Assembly (NCBI GenBank): GCA_023425865.1 | Contig: JAFABV010000028.1 | Location: forward strand, 120,512-184,511 | From: Bacteroidota bacterium | Lineage (GTDB): Bacteria; Bacteroidota; Bacteroidia; Bacteroidales; Bacteroidaceae | Direction: 5' to 3' | Length of the DNA: 64,000 nt | Part shown: one piece after another, positions 16,613-25,426 of the stretch | Numbering within the stretch: the first letter of the stretch is position 1 | Layout of the letters: every line of letters begins with the position of its first letter | The notes under the pieces: model-generated | Databases searched by the model: none | What the model was told of the DNA's origin: nothing | What the model saw: the letters and a program-made list of their open reading frames with translations, nothing else | Made by a program: the position numbers and the translations under genes

Positions 16613-17680
16613 ATGTCACAGGTTCATCAACATTTAGTCATTATGGCTGGAGGTGTGGGCAGCAGATTCTGGCCGATGAGCACCCCGGAGAGACCCAAGC
16701 AGTTTATTGATGTAATCGGAGTGGGGCGCACCCTGCTGCAGATGACTTGCGACCGCTTTAAGGGCATTTGTCCTCCAGAAAACATCTGGGTAGTGACCAA
16801 TAAAATATATGTGGATCTTGTGCGTGAACAGTTGCCAGATATTCCTGCTGGGCATATCTTATTGGAACCTGCACGTCGCAATACGGCTCCTTGCATTGCT
16901 TATGTTAGTTGGCGTATCAAAATGCAAGACGCAAAGGCAAACATCGTCGTTGCGCCAAGTGACCATGTCGTGACTGATGTTATCGAGTTTCAGCGTGTGG
17001 TCACTGAGTGCTTGAAGTTTACCAGTGAGACAGATGCTATTGTTACCTTGGGTATAAAGCCAACGCGACCTGAGACGGGGTATGGCTATATTCAGGCAGA
17101 CCTTACGACCAACTCCTTGCGTAACGCAGAGATATTCCGGGTGGATCATTTCCGGGAGAAGCCTGATTTAGCAACGGCTACAAAGTATATCAGTGAGAAC
17201 AATTACTTCTGGAACGCTGGTATCTTCATTTGGAGCGTAGAGACCATCGTCAATGCCATGCGTATCTACGCGCCACGCATCAATAAGGTGTTTGAACGAA
17301 TACAGCATGTGTTGGGTACACCTGAGGAGCAGCGGGTCATTGACGAATGTTATGGTGACTGTGACAATATTTCTATAGACTACGCTGTCATGGAAAAGGC
17401 AGAGGAGATATTCGTATGCCCCTCTGATTTCGGATGGAGTGATTTGGGTACGTGGGGCTCATTGCTCCTACAGACGCCACGCGACATCTATGGGAACAGC
17501 TTGATTGGTCAGAATATCAAGATGATCGAGAGTCACAACTGTATTGTGCACACCTTGCAGGAGAAGCAGGTGGTCGTACAGGGTCTCGACAACTACATCG
17601 TGGCAGAGCACGATGGCACGCTGTTGGTGTGCAGCCTATCTGAGGAACAGCGCATCAAACAGTTCTCTGGGGAGGTGTGA
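16613..17680 (+). CDS. manC: ManC, mannose-1-phosphate guanylyltransferase
   Basis: 355-residue nucleotidyltransferase making GDP-mannose from mannose-1-phosphate and GTP, the precursor for mannose and fucose in surface glycans. The N-terminal signature VIMAGGVGSRFWPMS and PERPKQF bind GTP; NIVVAPSDHVV, RPETGYGYIQ and NYFWNAGIFIW are typical later motifs, with FGWSDLGTWGSLL near the C-terminus. It is a single-domain form without the fused phosphomannose isomerase found in some bacteria. It has its own promoter and ends four bases before the stop codon of rpoD on the other strand, with no terminator between. Confidence 0.94.
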   Translation: MSQVHQHLVIMAGGVGSRFWPMSTPERPKQFIDVIGVGRTLLQMTCDRFKGICPPENIWVVTNKIYVDLVREQLPDIPAGHILLEPARRNTAPCIAYVSWRIKMQDAKANIVVAPSDHVVTDVIEFQRVVTECLKFTSETDAIVTLGIKPTRPETGYGYIQADLTTNSLRNAEIFRVDHFREKPDLATATKYISENNYFWNAGIFIWSVETIVNAMRIYAPRINKVFERIQHVLGTPEEQRVIDECYGDCDNISIDYAVMEKAEEIFVCPSDFGWSDLGTWGSLLLQTPRDIYGNSLIGQNIKMIESHNCIVHTLQEKQVVVQGLDNYIVAEHDGTLLVCSLSEEQRIKQFSGEV

Positions 17681-17684
17681 TAGC

Positions 17685-18557
17685 TTAACCTAAGTATTTC
17701 ATTAGAATCTTTACATGGCCACTTTCGCGTAATTTACCAATGCTCTTTTCGCGAATTTGGCGTACGCGCTCACGGGTCAATCCCAACTGGTCGCCGATTT
17801 CCTCCAGTCCCAGTTCGTTGCAGCCAATGCCGAAGCATTTGCAAAGAATGGTGACTTCGCGCTCCTTCAAGACGCTATTCAGCACCGTATTCAGTTCCTG
17901 TGCCATGCTCTCGTGATCTACAACCTTATCGGCCCGCGAGTCATCGCTGCTGGCCATTACGTCGAGCATCGTATTTTCTTCGCCTTCCTGAAAAGGGGCG
18001 TCCACACTGACATGATGCCCGTCGGCCATCATGCTCTGGGTAATCTTCTCTGTCTCTACGCCAGTGGCATCCGATATTTCTTCGAGGCTGGGCTTGCGTT
18101 GATGTGCCTGCTCAAATCGGTTGATCTCATGATTGATCTTACTTAGCGAGCCTACCTGATTCAAGGGTAAACGCACAATGCGGCTCTGCTCGGCTATGGC
18201 TTGCAGTATACTCTGCCGTACCCACCATACAGCATAGGAAATAAACTTGAAGCCACGGGTCTCATCAAATTTCTGGGCTGCCTTTATCAGGCCGATGTTG
18301 CCCTCATCGATAAGGTCTGTAAGTGATAATCCTTGGTGTTGGTATTGTTTGGCTACGGAAACCACGAAGCGAAGATTTGAGGTAACAAGTTTCTCCTTGG
18401 CGCGTTCACCAGCGGGGCCACCTTTCTTGATCTGCTGCGCGAGCTCTATTTCTTCTTCAATAGTGATAAGTGGCGCACGACCAATTTCCACAAGATATTT
18501 GTCCAACGCTTCACTTGAGCGATTGGTTATGCTTTTTTGAATTTTAAGTTGTCTCAT
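17685..18557 (-). CDS. rpoD: Primary sigma factor RpoD (Bacteroidota type)
   Basis: 290-residue sigma-70 family factor lacking region 1.1, the usual form of the primary sigma in Bacteroidota. It shows region 1.2 (DKYLVEIGRAPLIT), region 2 (LRFVVSVAKQYQHQGL, DLIDEGNIGLIKAAQKFD, FKFISYAVWWVRQSI), region 3 and region 4 (LTRERVRQIREKSIGKLR). Such sigma factors read the TTTG/TAnnTTTG promoters found across this window. The start at 18557 (MRQLKIQKSITNRS) matches the usual N-terminus; an in-frame ATG at 18599 falls inside a possible -7 element and is rejected. It converges with manC. Confidence 0.94.
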   Translation of the reverse strand: MRQLKIQKSITNRSSEALDKYLVEIGRAPLITIEEEIELAQQIKKGGPAGERAKEKLVTSNLRFVVSVAKQYQHQGLSLTDLIDEGNIGLIKAAQKFDETRGFKFISYAVWWVRQSILQAIAEQSRIVRLPLNQVGSLSKINHEINRFEQAHQRKPSLEEISDATGVETEKITQSMMADGHHVSVDAPFQEGEENTMLDVMASSDDSRADKVVDHESMAQELNTVLNSVLKEREVTILCKCFGIGCNELGLEEIGDQLGLTRERVRQIREKSIGKLRESGHVKILMKYLG

Positions 18558-18627
18558 TCTTATTTGCCCTAAAGATGCGGAAGAATAGTTGGTTAGCAAA
18601 TGTAATCCAATCTATATCAAATCTAAG

Positions 18628-18635
18628 CAAATATA
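18628..18635 (-). promoter_or_regulatory. -7 element of rpoD
   Basis: Minus-strand TATATTTG, giving a leader of about 65 bases. A second match, TACATTTG, lies closer at 18597-18604 and may be an alternative start. Confidence 0.5.
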
Positions 18636-18708
18636 ATGAAAAATGAAATAGATAGGCTTATGGTAGCTTATAATTTATGCTATAATAACGTTTCTTGAGT
18701 AAAATTAA

Positions 18709-18736
18709 AAGGTCAACCTCTTTCGAGATTGACCTT
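18709..18736 (-). terminator. Terminator of the tRNA-Lys pair
   Basis: AAGGTCAACCTC and GAGATTGACCTT pair with one mismatch around a TTTC loop. On the minus strand the stem is followed by TTTTAATTTT (18710-18701), so it ends transcription coming from the two tRNA genes. Confidence 0.8.
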
Positions 18737-18746
18737 CTTTTAGTCG

Positions 18747-18819
18747 TACACCCTTAGGGATTCGAACCCTAGACCCACTGATTAAGAGTCAGTTGCTCTA
18801 CCAACTGAGCTAAGGGTGC
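18747..18819 (-). tRNA. tRNA-Lys (CTT), copy 2
   Basis: On the minus strand 73 bases fold as a cloverleaf: acceptor GCACCCT/AGGGTGT, D arm GCTC-AGTTGGTAGA-GC, anticodon stem ACTGA/TCAGT with loop CTCTTAA (anticodon CTT, Lys), T arm TAGGG-TTCGAAT-CCCTA. CCA is not encoded. It is identical to the copy at 18840-18912 and lies 20 bases away. Confidence 0.97.
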
Positions 18820-18839
18820 TTCATTCAGATGATAAAGAG

Positions 18840-18912
18840 TACACCCTTAGGGATTCGAACCCTAGACCCACTGATTAAGAGTCAGTTGCTCTACCAACTG
18901 AGCTAAGGGTGC
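18840..18912 (-). tRNA. tRNA-Lys (CTT), copy 1
   Basis: Same 73-base cloverleaf as the neighbouring copy, anticodon CTT reading AAG. It is upstream in the direction of transcription, so both are probably processed from one transcript ending at the terminator near 18709. CCA is not encoded. Confidence 0.97.
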
Positions 18913-19066
18913 ATACTCGATATGTCTACCGGAAGCCGGCGTTTCTGAATTGCGTGTGCAAAGGTACAATGTTTTTCTGTAACTGCCAAAAGGATGGTCA
19001 TATTTTTTTAGTAAACATGCCAATATTCATGGTTGAGTTACATGGCTAGCCTTTGCCTTGTACGTT

Positions 19067-20188
19067 TTAGAACTGGAAACATAGTTCCATATCCAGCATG
19101 CTGTAATTGTGTCCGTCGGCAAGGCTGCGGTCGTTGATGAGCGCGTATTCCGCATTCAACTGAACATTTTTGTTGAAGAGATAATTGGCACCAATTTCGT
19201 ACTGCGTGCGGCTGTCACTCCACGAGGCGGTGTTACGATAGAGGTCGTATCGGGCTTTCACGTAGAGCTTATGCTTGATGGCTGGAGCTAAGACAAGGGC
19301 ATAGACACCATCAGCCTTGCTGCCTACCTTCTCATTGACGTTGGCGTTCTTCATGTCGGCCGATGAATTTGCGGTTACGGTGAAGGCTTTACCGGTGGAG
19401 TGGATATACTCAGACCGTATGGTCCAGTCGTCGAATTTATATTCGCCGGAAATGGCATAGCGGTGCTGAGGCAGTTTTCGAACACCATTTTGTGTGTTAC
19501 CCTGTTCATCAGTCCATGACCCATTACGTGCATACGAGCCTTCAGAACCGAATACGCCGATGCGCATGCCAGCAACTGGCATTACCCAAATGCCACCAAC
19601 AATGTCTTTTTGCTGATCTACATCGCTGGTATTGATACCTTGGCCGTTGAATACACCAACCTGATAATGCATGAGAGCCCTGCCTTTGGGATTCTTGAGA
19701 AGGTCGCCCTGCACCTGTACACCCAGATCACGTCCATTGCTTGATACCGCTCCGGAACGGTCGGAGAAATACGACAGGCGAGAGACGTTTTGCGAGAAGC
19801 CCATAAAGCCCTGGGCAATAGGTGCCATGGGGCTCTCAAAAGTAAACGGTCGCTTAAATTGGCCGGCCTTCACCTGGAAGAAGCTGTACTTCTGCCATTC
19901 AGCGAAGACGTCTACGATACGTGGGGATACGCTGAGGTTAGAGTTGTTGCCATTGAGCTGTAGTTGAAACTTCCAGTACCAGTCCTTGGCGATACGTCCA
20001 TCAAGGGCGAGACGTGCGAAACGGATTGAGAAGCCATTAGATTCTTTGTCTTTCTGTCCGTTGTACTCATACTTGGCCATGCCATAACCTGATAATCTCA
20101 CATTCTTGATCCAGGCGGGAATCTGATCTTGAGCGTTCACACCCATACATCCCAATAACAACATAGCACCAATAGTCCACTTTTTCAT
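19067..20188 (-). CDS. Porin O/P-family outer-membrane porin
   Basis: 373-residue outer-membrane beta-barrel of the phosphate-selective porin O and P family. A signal peptide (KKWTIGAMLLLGCMGVNAQ) precedes a barrel with repeated amphipathic strands, for example SIRFARLALDGRIAKDWYWKFQ near residue 55, and a C-terminal strand ending in aromatic Phe (DMELCFQF), as needed for barrel assembly. The family is named for phosphate or pyrophosphate pores in Pseudomonas, but in Bacteroidota the substrate is usually unknown. It has its own promoter, divergent from the rseC-rnf operon. Confidence 0.9.
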   Translation of the reverse strand: MKKWTIGAMLLLGCMGVNAQDQIPAWIKNVRLSGYGMAKYEYNGQKDKESNGFSIRFARLALDGRIAKDWYWKFQLQLNGNNSNLSVSPRIVDVFAEWQKYSFFQVKAGQFKRPFTFESPMAPIAQGFMGFSQNVSRLSYFSDRSGAVSSNGRDLGVQVQGDLLKNPKGRALMHYQVGVFNGQGINTSDVDQQKDIVGGIWVMPVAGMRIGVFGSEGSYARNGSWTDEQGNTQNGVRKLPQHRYAISGEYKFDDWTIRSEYIHSTGKAFTVTANSSADMKNANVNEKVGSKADGVYALVLAPAIKHKLYVKARYDLYRNTASWSDSRTQYEIGANYLFNKNVQLNAEYALINDRSLADGHNYSMLDMELCFQF

Positions 20189-20223
20189 AGGGAAAGATTA
20201 AAATGATATATTAACGATTACTT

Positions 20224-20232
20224 GCAAAAGTA
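20224..20232 (-). promoter_or_regulatory. -7 element of the porin gene
   Basis: Minus-strand TACTTTTGC; predicted transcription start near 20217, about 30 bases before the ATG at 20188. It lies in the divergent region shared with the rnf promoter. Confidence 0.6.
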
Positions 20233-20326
20233 CTAAAATACAATAAAAGCGCAAGGCAATTCTACTGTTTTTTTGCTAAGAAGAAGAAATATGTAGGTTT
20301 TTATTGTTCAATAAAATAATTTATTC

Positions 20327-20334
20327 TACCTTTG
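20327..20334 (+). promoter_or_regulatory. -7 element of the rseC-rnf operon
   Basis: TACCTTTG followed by CA, with TATTG at 20302-20306 about 20 bases upstream as a possible -33 box. Predicted start near 20340, leaving about 26 bases before ATG 20366. Confidence 0.65.
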
Positions 20335-20365
20335 CATTTGCAACCTGGACATAGCAAAACAAATC

Positions 20366-20776
20366 ATGAATAACAGAATAACGCATGCAGGGGTCATTGA
20401 TAAGATAAGCCAGCAGTGTATCACTGTGCGAATCATACAGACAGCAGCCTGTGCTGGCTGTAAGGTCTCAGGCCAATGCAATGCTTCTGAAAGCAAGGAG
20501 AAATTGATAGATGTTTATGGTCAGAACGACCAGCAACGTAATGTGGGCGACCATGTTGTTGTTTCTGCAGACATAGGCACAGGGTATAGGGCCGTGGCAT
20601 GGGGATTCGGCATTCCGCTTGTCGTCATGGTACTGTCGCTTTTCGTTGTGCGTCTATGGACAGACAATGATGCGTTGGCCGCCTTGGTGGGGATTGTGGC
20701 TCTATTACCTTATTATATATTACTCTACCTACTTCGTGACAAGATACGTAGTCGATTTACCTTTAAGATAGATTAA
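20366..20776 (+). CDS. rseC: RseC/MucC-family membrane protein
   Basis: 136-residue RseC-family protein. It has an N-terminal soluble part with a Cys cluster, CAGCKVSGQCNAS (residues 30-42), then two membrane helices at about residues 75-95 and 100-115, and a basic C-terminus. In Proteobacteria RseC is linked to SoxR reduction together with Rnf-type complexes, and in Bacteroidota it commonly opens the rnf operon, as here, 63 bases before rnfB. Its likely role is assembly or electron transfer with Rnf; this is inferred from context. Confidence 0.9.
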   Translation: MNNRITHAGVIDKISQQCITVRIIQTAACAGCKVSGQCNASESKEKLIDVYGQNDQQRNVGDHVVVSADIGTGYRAVAWGFGIPLVVMVLSLFVVRLWTDNDALAALVGIVALLPYYILLYLLRDKIRSRFTFKID

Positions 20777-20839
20777 TCGCAGAAATGAGCTTTATGAGAA
20801 ATCAACAAACTATAAACAAAAATAGATAAGTACTAAGAC

Positions 20840-21742
20840 ATGATGAATTTTCTTTTCACTGCAGTAATTGTTTTGGGCTTGATAGCTCTCATTGCTGCTG
20901 TTGTACTTTATGTGGTCTCCAAACGCTTTGCCGTAGAGGAAGATCCACGTATCGGACAGGTGCAGGAGATGCTCCCCGGTGCCAACTGTGGAGGCTGTGG
21001 CTATGCTGGATGTGCCGCTTTGGCTGATGCCTTGGTCAAGGGAGCCGACAAAGGGTCTATCGACGGCATGGTGTGTCCGGTGGGTGGCCCATCTGTGATG
21101 GGTCAGGTGGCCGACCTGTTGGGCATGGCAGCGGTCAAGACCGAGCCTAAGGTGGCAGTTATACGTTGTAACGGCTGCCCTGAGTATCGTGAACGCACGG
21201 CTGTGTACGATGGCCTGCAGACTTGTGCCGCTATTCATTCCACCGGTGCGGGCGAAACAGGATGCGGCTACGGTTGTTTAGGTTGCGGTGATTGCGTGAA
21301 AGCCTGTGACTTTGATGCCATCCACATCAACGTCCAAACCGGTTTGCCCGAGGTAGACGAAGAAAAGTGTACCTCATGCGGCGCCTGCGTAAAAGCTTGT
21401 CCGCGAAACATCATTGAACTTCGCAAGCGTGGTCCCAAGAATCGACGAATTTATGTAAGATGTGTGAACCGCGACAAGGGTGCTGCCGCACGTAAGGCGT
21501 GTCAAGTTGCCTGTATCGCTTGTGGCAAGTGTGAGAAGGTGTGTCCGTTTGCCGCTATTACCATTGAACAAAATTTGGCGTACATCGACGACAATCGTTG
21601 TCGACTTTGTACCAGATGCGTGGAAGAATGCCCAACCCATGCCATTACGAAGGTAAATTTCCCAGTGCGTAAGGTAGTTGAGCCTGCAGAGCCTACATCT
21701 GCAACCGTTGTTGAATCACAAGAAAAGGAGACCAAAGCATGA
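20840..21742 (+). CDS. rnfB: RnfB, ferredoxin-like Rnf subunit
   Basis: 300-residue subunit that accepts electrons from ferredoxin and passes them into the Rnf complex. One N-terminal helix (residues 5-28) anchors it. Then follows the Rnf-specific cluster motif NCGGCGYAGC with a further Cys at VCPVGG, and four ferredoxin-type Cys groups: CLGCGDCVKACDF, CTSCGACVKACP, CIACGKCEKVCP and CRLCTRCVEECP, about eight iron-sulfur ligand groups in all. Two consecutive ATGs open the gene. The stop overlaps the rnfC start as ATGA. Confidence 0.96.
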   Translation: MMNFLFTAVIVLGLIALIAAVVLYVVSKRFAVEEDPRIGQVQEMLPGANCGGCGYAGCAALADALVKGADKGSIDGMVCPVGGPSVMGQVADLLGMAAVKTEPKVAVIRCNGCPEYRERTAVYDGLQTCAAIHSTGAGETGCGYGCLGCGDCVKACDFDAIHINVQTGLPEVDEEKCTSCGACVKACPRNIIELRKRGPKNRRIYVRCVNRDKGAAARKACQVACIACGKCEKVCPFAAITIEQNLAYIDDNRCRLCTRCVEECPTHAITKVNFPVRKVVEPAEPTSATVVESQEKETKA

Positions 21743-23091
21743 AACTTCATACTTTTCGCAAAGGGGGAATACACCCTGAAGAGTGTAAACTTACCACAGA
21801 AGTGGCAACAATAGCAGTTCCGTTGCCCAAAGTAGCCATCTTTCCGTTGAGCCAACATATTGGCGCACCAGCCAAGGCGGTGGTACAGCGTGGTGATCGG
21901 GTTAAGGTGGGGACGCTTATTGCCGAAGCCGGTGGCTACGTGTCAGCTCCCATTTTTTCGTCAGTCTCAGGAAAGGTATCGAAAGTAGACTTTGCCGTTG
22001 ACGCTACAGGTTATCGCGTGCCTGCCATTTATATTGATGTAGAAGGGGATGATTGGGAAGAAGGTATAGACCGTACAGACACCCTCGAAACCCTTGAGGG
22101 GCATCCGGAGCTCACCGCCGAAGAGATTATCAGTCGTGTCAAGGCTGCCGGCGTCACGGGTATGGGAGGCGCCGGTTTCCCTACGCACGTGAAACTCACT
22201 CCGCCCCCAACAGCCAAGGCTGAGTGCGTTATCCTGAATGGCGTGGAATGTGAGCCATACATCACTTCAGACTATCGGTTGATGATGGAACATGCCGATG
22301 AGATACTCGTGGGACTGGAACTGCTTATGAAAGCAGTCAATGTGGATAAAGGCTATATTGGTATAGAGGAAAACAAGCCCGAGGCCATCAAACTGTTGAC
22401 TGCCAAGGCGGCTCGCAATTCGAGCATAGAGATTGTAGCTTTGGCGAAGAAATATCCACAGGGTGGTGAGAAGCAACTCATCGATGCCGTGATACGCCGT
22501 CAGGTGCCCGCACCTCCCGGACTTCCGGTCGATGTGGGAGCTGTGGTGCAGAATGTGGGCAGTGCCTTTGCCGTTTATCAGGCTGTCATGAAAAACAAGC
22601 CACTCTTCGAGCGTTACACCACGGTAACAGGCAAACGTATCAGCCGCCCCGGAAACTTCCTGGTACGTATGGGAACACCTTTTGGCCAGCTCATAGAATT
22701 TTGCGGTGGGATGCCTGAGGGCGATAACAAGGTTTTGGCCGGAGGCCCAATGATGGGAAAGGCGGTATTTACCCTTGATGTTCCGGTATGCAAAGGCACC
22801 AATTCGATAACTGTTCTTACAGATACCGACGCCCATCGCAAACCTATTCAACCCTGCATTCGTTGTGGTAAATGCGTTAACGTCTGCCCGATGGGATTGG
22901 AACCGTATCTCATCGCGACACTTTCGAGTTTGAAGCATTATGACCGTCTTGAGCGTGAGGATGTCGTCAACTGCATAGCCTGTGGCTCGTGTCAGTACAC
23001 TTGTCCTTCGCATCGCCCCTTGCTCGACCATATCGTGCAGGGCAAAGCGGCTGTCATGGGTATCATCAAATCACGCAACTCAAAAAAATAA
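21739..23091 (+). CDS. rnfC: RnfC, NADH-linked Rnf subunit
   Basis: 450-residue peripheral subunit that links the Rnf chain to NAD/NADH through FMN. It shows the glycine-rich GMGGAGFPTHVKL flavin/nucleotide segment (about residue 137-150), the ILNGVECEPYITSDYR segment, an SLBB-like part, and two [4Fe-4S] motifs near the C-terminus, CIRCGKCVNVCPMGL and CIACGSCQYTCPSH. It has the short form without the repetitive C-terminal extension of enterobacterial RnfC. It is translationally coupled to rnfB. Confidence 0.96.
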   Translation: MKLHTFRKGGIHPEECKLTTEVATIAVPLPKVAIFPLSQHIGAPAKAVVQRGDRVKVGTLIAEAGGYVSAPIFSSVSGKVSKVDFAVDATGYRVPAIYIDVEGDDWEEGIDRTDTLETLEGHPELTAEEIISRVKAAGVTGMGGAGFPTHVKLTPPPTAKAECVILNGVECEPYITSDYRLMMEHADEILVGLELLMKAVNVDKGYIGIEENKPEAIKLLTAKAARNSSIEIVALAKKYPQGGEKQLIDAVIRRQVPAPPGLPVDVGAVVQNVGSAFAVYQAVMKNKPLFERYTTVTGKRISRPGNFLVRMGTPFGQLIEFCGGMPEGDNKVLAGGPMMGKAVFTLDVPVCKGTNSITVLTDTDAHRKPIQPCIRCGKCVNVCPMGLEPYLIATLSSLKHYDRLEREDVVNCIACGSCQYTCPSHRPLLDHIVQGKAAVMGIIKSRNSKK

Positions 23092-23110
23092 CCAGAAACG
23101 AATCACGACA

Positions 23111-24124
23111 ATGAATCAAAAATTAGTTGTTTCTTTATCACCGCACGTCCATGGCGACGACAGTGTTGAGCGCAACATGCGTGGTGTTATCATTGCGCTG
23201 CTGCCGGCATTGCTGGTGTCATTCTATTATTTTGGATTAGGAGCCGTAGTAGTCTGTCTGACCAGTGTCGCTGCCTGTATGTTCATGGAGTGGGCCATTA
23301 CGCGATACATGCTTAAGCGTCCATCTTCTCTTACCGACGGTTCGGCCATCATTACAGGCCTTCTGCTGGGCATGAACCTCCCCAGCAACTTCCCCATTTG
23401 GATGATTCTGATTGGTGCCCTTGTCGCCATTGGTATTGGTAAGATGAGCTTTGGAGGACTTGGAACCAATATTTTCAACCCCGCGCTTGTCGGTCGTTGT
23501 TTCCTGCTGGTAAGTTTCCCGGCTGAGATGACCTCCTGGCCCGTGGCCGGACAGCTTGGTTCATATACCGATGCCGTGACCGGCGCCACTCCCTTAAGCA
23601 TCATGAAGCGGGTCATGTACTCGGGTGATGTCAGTCTGCTCGAAAAGCTTCCCAGTTCCATAGACCTCTTGCTTGGCAATACGGTGAATGGCATGGGTGC
23701 CGGATCACTTGGCGAGGTGTGCGCGTTAGCGTTGATACTCGGGTTGCTGTACATGCTTTGGAAAAGAATCATCACGTGGCATATTCCTGTGAGCATCATT
23801 GCCACGGTGTTTGTCTTTAGTGGATTGCTGCATGTAGCCAACCCCATTTATGCCAATCCTGTGCAGGTGATCCTTACCGGCGGACTGATGTTGGGCGCAA
23901 TCTTCATGGCTACCGACTATGTCTCCTCGCCCATGACACACAAAGGACAGCTGATCTATGGAGTAGCTATAGGATTTCTCACGGTGGTTATCCGCTACTG
24001 GGGTAGCTATCCCGAGGGCATGTCTTTCGCCATACTGATTATGAATGCCTTCACACCCCTCATCAACAACTATGTCAAACCCAAACGCTTCGGTGAGGCC
24101 GTAGCTAAAAAGAAGGAGGACTGA
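23111..24124 (+). CDS. rnfD: RnfD, flavinylated membrane subunit
   Basis: 337-residue membrane subunit of Rnf with about nine or ten helices. The covalent FMN site is DAVTGATPLS at residues 154-163, matching the ApbE target consensus Dxx(S/T)GAT, with Thr160 as the probable attachment residue. ATG 23111 (MNQKLVVSLSPHVHGDDS) is 19 bases after the rnfC stop and gives the usual N-terminus; longer in-frame openings lie within rnfC. It works with RnfG and the RnfA/RnfE pair to couple electron flow to ion export. Confidence 0.96.
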   Translation: MNQKLVVSLSPHVHGDDSVERNMRGVIIALLPALLVSFYYFGLGAVVVCLTSVAACMFMEWAITRYMLKRPSSLTDGSAIITGLLLGMNLPSNFPIWMILIGALVAIGIGKMSFGGLGTNIFNPALVGRCFLLVSFPAEMTSWPVAGQLGSYTDAVTGATPLSIMKRVMYSGDVSLLEKLPSSIDLLLGNTVNGMGAGSLGEVCALALILGLLYMLWKRIITWHIPVSIIATVFVFSGLLHVANPIYANPVQVILTGGLMLGAIFMATDYVSSPMTHKGQLIYGVAIGFLTVVIRYWGSYPEGMSFAILIMNAFTPLINNYVKPKRFGEAVAKKKED

Positions 24125-24129
24125 AAGCC

Positions 24130-24801
24130 ATGGCAAAAATGAAATCGACGCTGATCAATATGGTCGTTGTGCTGGTGGGCATGTCACTGGTGGTGGGTGC
24201 CTTACTGGCTTTGGTCAATCATATCACCGAAAAGCCCATTTCTGAGAAAGCGGGCAAGACGCTGGCTGAGGGTATAAAGACAGTGATGGGCACGCCTGAT
24301 TTGACGGTGTCGGCCAACGATACCGTCAGGCAAGCCGTGAGTGGCAAAGAGATGGTGTTTGTGGTGCATCGTGCCACCGACAAAGACGGCAACGCGCTTG
24401 GTGCAGCCGTAGAAAGCTCTGCCATGGGCTTCGGCGGCGACCTCAAGGTGTTGGTAGGCTTCTCTGCTGATGGCACCATTCTCGGGTATACCGTGCTTCA
24501 ACATGCAGAAACCCCCGGACTCGGCGCTAAGGCAGGCACGTGGTTTCAGCGTGACGGGAAGGGAAGCATCATTGGCCAGAATCCCGCCCAAGGAGAGCTG
24601 AAAGTGAAAAAGGATGGTGGACAGGTAGATGCCATCACAGCCTCTACCATTACCAGCCGCGCTTTCCTCAGGGCCGTCAATCAGGCATACGCAGCCTACT
24701 CGCACCAAGACGCTACAACAGGTGCCACTTCTCATGAAGAAGACGCGACAACGGGTGCTACATCACACGATTACAGTAACGAAGAACACTATCAAGAATA
24801 A
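24130..24801 (+). CDS. rnfG: RnfG, periplasmic flavin subunit with repeated tail
   Basis: 223-residue subunit with one N-terminal helix (residues 10-30) and an extracytoplasmic FMN-binding domain. The canonical flavin site reads D167-A-I-T-A-S-T173-I-T-S, a variant of Dxx(S/T)GAT. After the domain there is a tail with two copies of DATTGATSH (residues 194-202 and 205-213), each a full match to Dxx(S/T)GAT, followed by DYSNEEHYQE. The two copies differ at six synonymous codon positions and at no residue. Whether the tail is flavinylated is unknown. No apbE is in this window. The gene sits between rnfD (5-base gap) and rnfE (13-base gap). Confidence 0.95.
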   Translation: MAKMKSTLINMVVVLVGMSLVVGALLALVNHITEKPISEKAGKTLAEGIKTVMGTPDLTVSANDTVRQAVSGKEMVFVVHRATDKDGNALGAAVESSAMGFGGDLKVLVGFSADGTILGYTVLQHAETPGLGAKAGTWFQRDGKGSIIGQNPAQGELKVKKDGGQVDAITASTITSRAFLRAVNQAYAAYSHQDATTGATSHEEDATTGATSHDYSNEEHYQE

Positions 24802-24814
24802 AAAGGATACCATC

Positions 24815-25402
24815 ATGAATCATATGAAAATCATTGCCAATGGACTGATCAAGGAGAATCCCACCTTCGTGTTATTGCTTGGTATGTGTCCCACACTGGC
24901 CACTACGACCAGTGCCATCAATGGCTTGTCAATGGGCTTGGCCACGATGGCAGTGCTCATTTGCACCAACACCGTTATCTCGCTGATCAAAAACATCACC
25001 CCCGATCAGGTGCGTATCCCTGTGTTTATCGTGGTAATAGCTGCCTTTGTCACCATCTTGCAGATGTTGATGTCGGCCTACGCCCCCGATAGCATCAACC
25101 AGTCGTTGGGTATCTTTATTCCACTTATCGTAGTCAACTGTATCATCTTGGGGCGTGCAGAGAGCTTTGCCTGCAAGCATACGCCTATGGAAAGCCTCTG
25201 CGATGGTTTGGGCATCGGCTTGGGCTTTGCCTTGGCACTCACCCTCTTGGGTAGTGTTCGTGAGGTCATTGGTGCCGGTAGCATTTTCGGACTGACGTTG
25301 CTGCCCGAGACCACCAACGTGCTTCTCTTCATACTGCCTCCCGGAGCGTTCATCACCTTGGGCTATCTGGTAGCCATCTTCAATGGCCTGCGTGGCAAAT
25401 GA
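24815..25402 (+). CDS. rnfE: RnfE, membrane subunit
   Basis: 195-residue integral membrane subunit with six helices. Conserved Cys residues in LLGMCPTLATTT and VNCIILGRAE correspond to the ligands that, together with those of RnfA, hold an iron-sulfur cluster inside the membrane in Rnf/Nqr structures. ATG 24815 (MNHMKIIANGLIKENPTF) is the usual start; longer open frames run through rnfG and are not used. With RnfA it forms the inverted-topology pair at the core of the ion path. Confidence 0.95.
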   Translation: MNHMKIIANGLIKENPTFVLLLGMCPTLATTTSAINGLSMGLATMAVLICTNTVISLIKNITPDQVRIPVFIVVIAAFVTILQMLMSAYAPDSINQSLGIFIPLIVVNCIILGRAESFACKHTPMESLCDGLGIGLGFALALTLLGSVREVIGAGSIFGLTLLPETTNVLLFILPPGAFITLGYLVAIFNGLRGK

Positions 25403-25426
25403 TACACTTTCTAAAATCAGACAACA

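Noticed and set aside
18558..18599. Upstream ATG for rpoD at 18599
   Set aside because: It would put 14 non-conserved residues before MRQLKI and lies in the promoter area; the normal Bacteroidota RpoD starts at MRQL.
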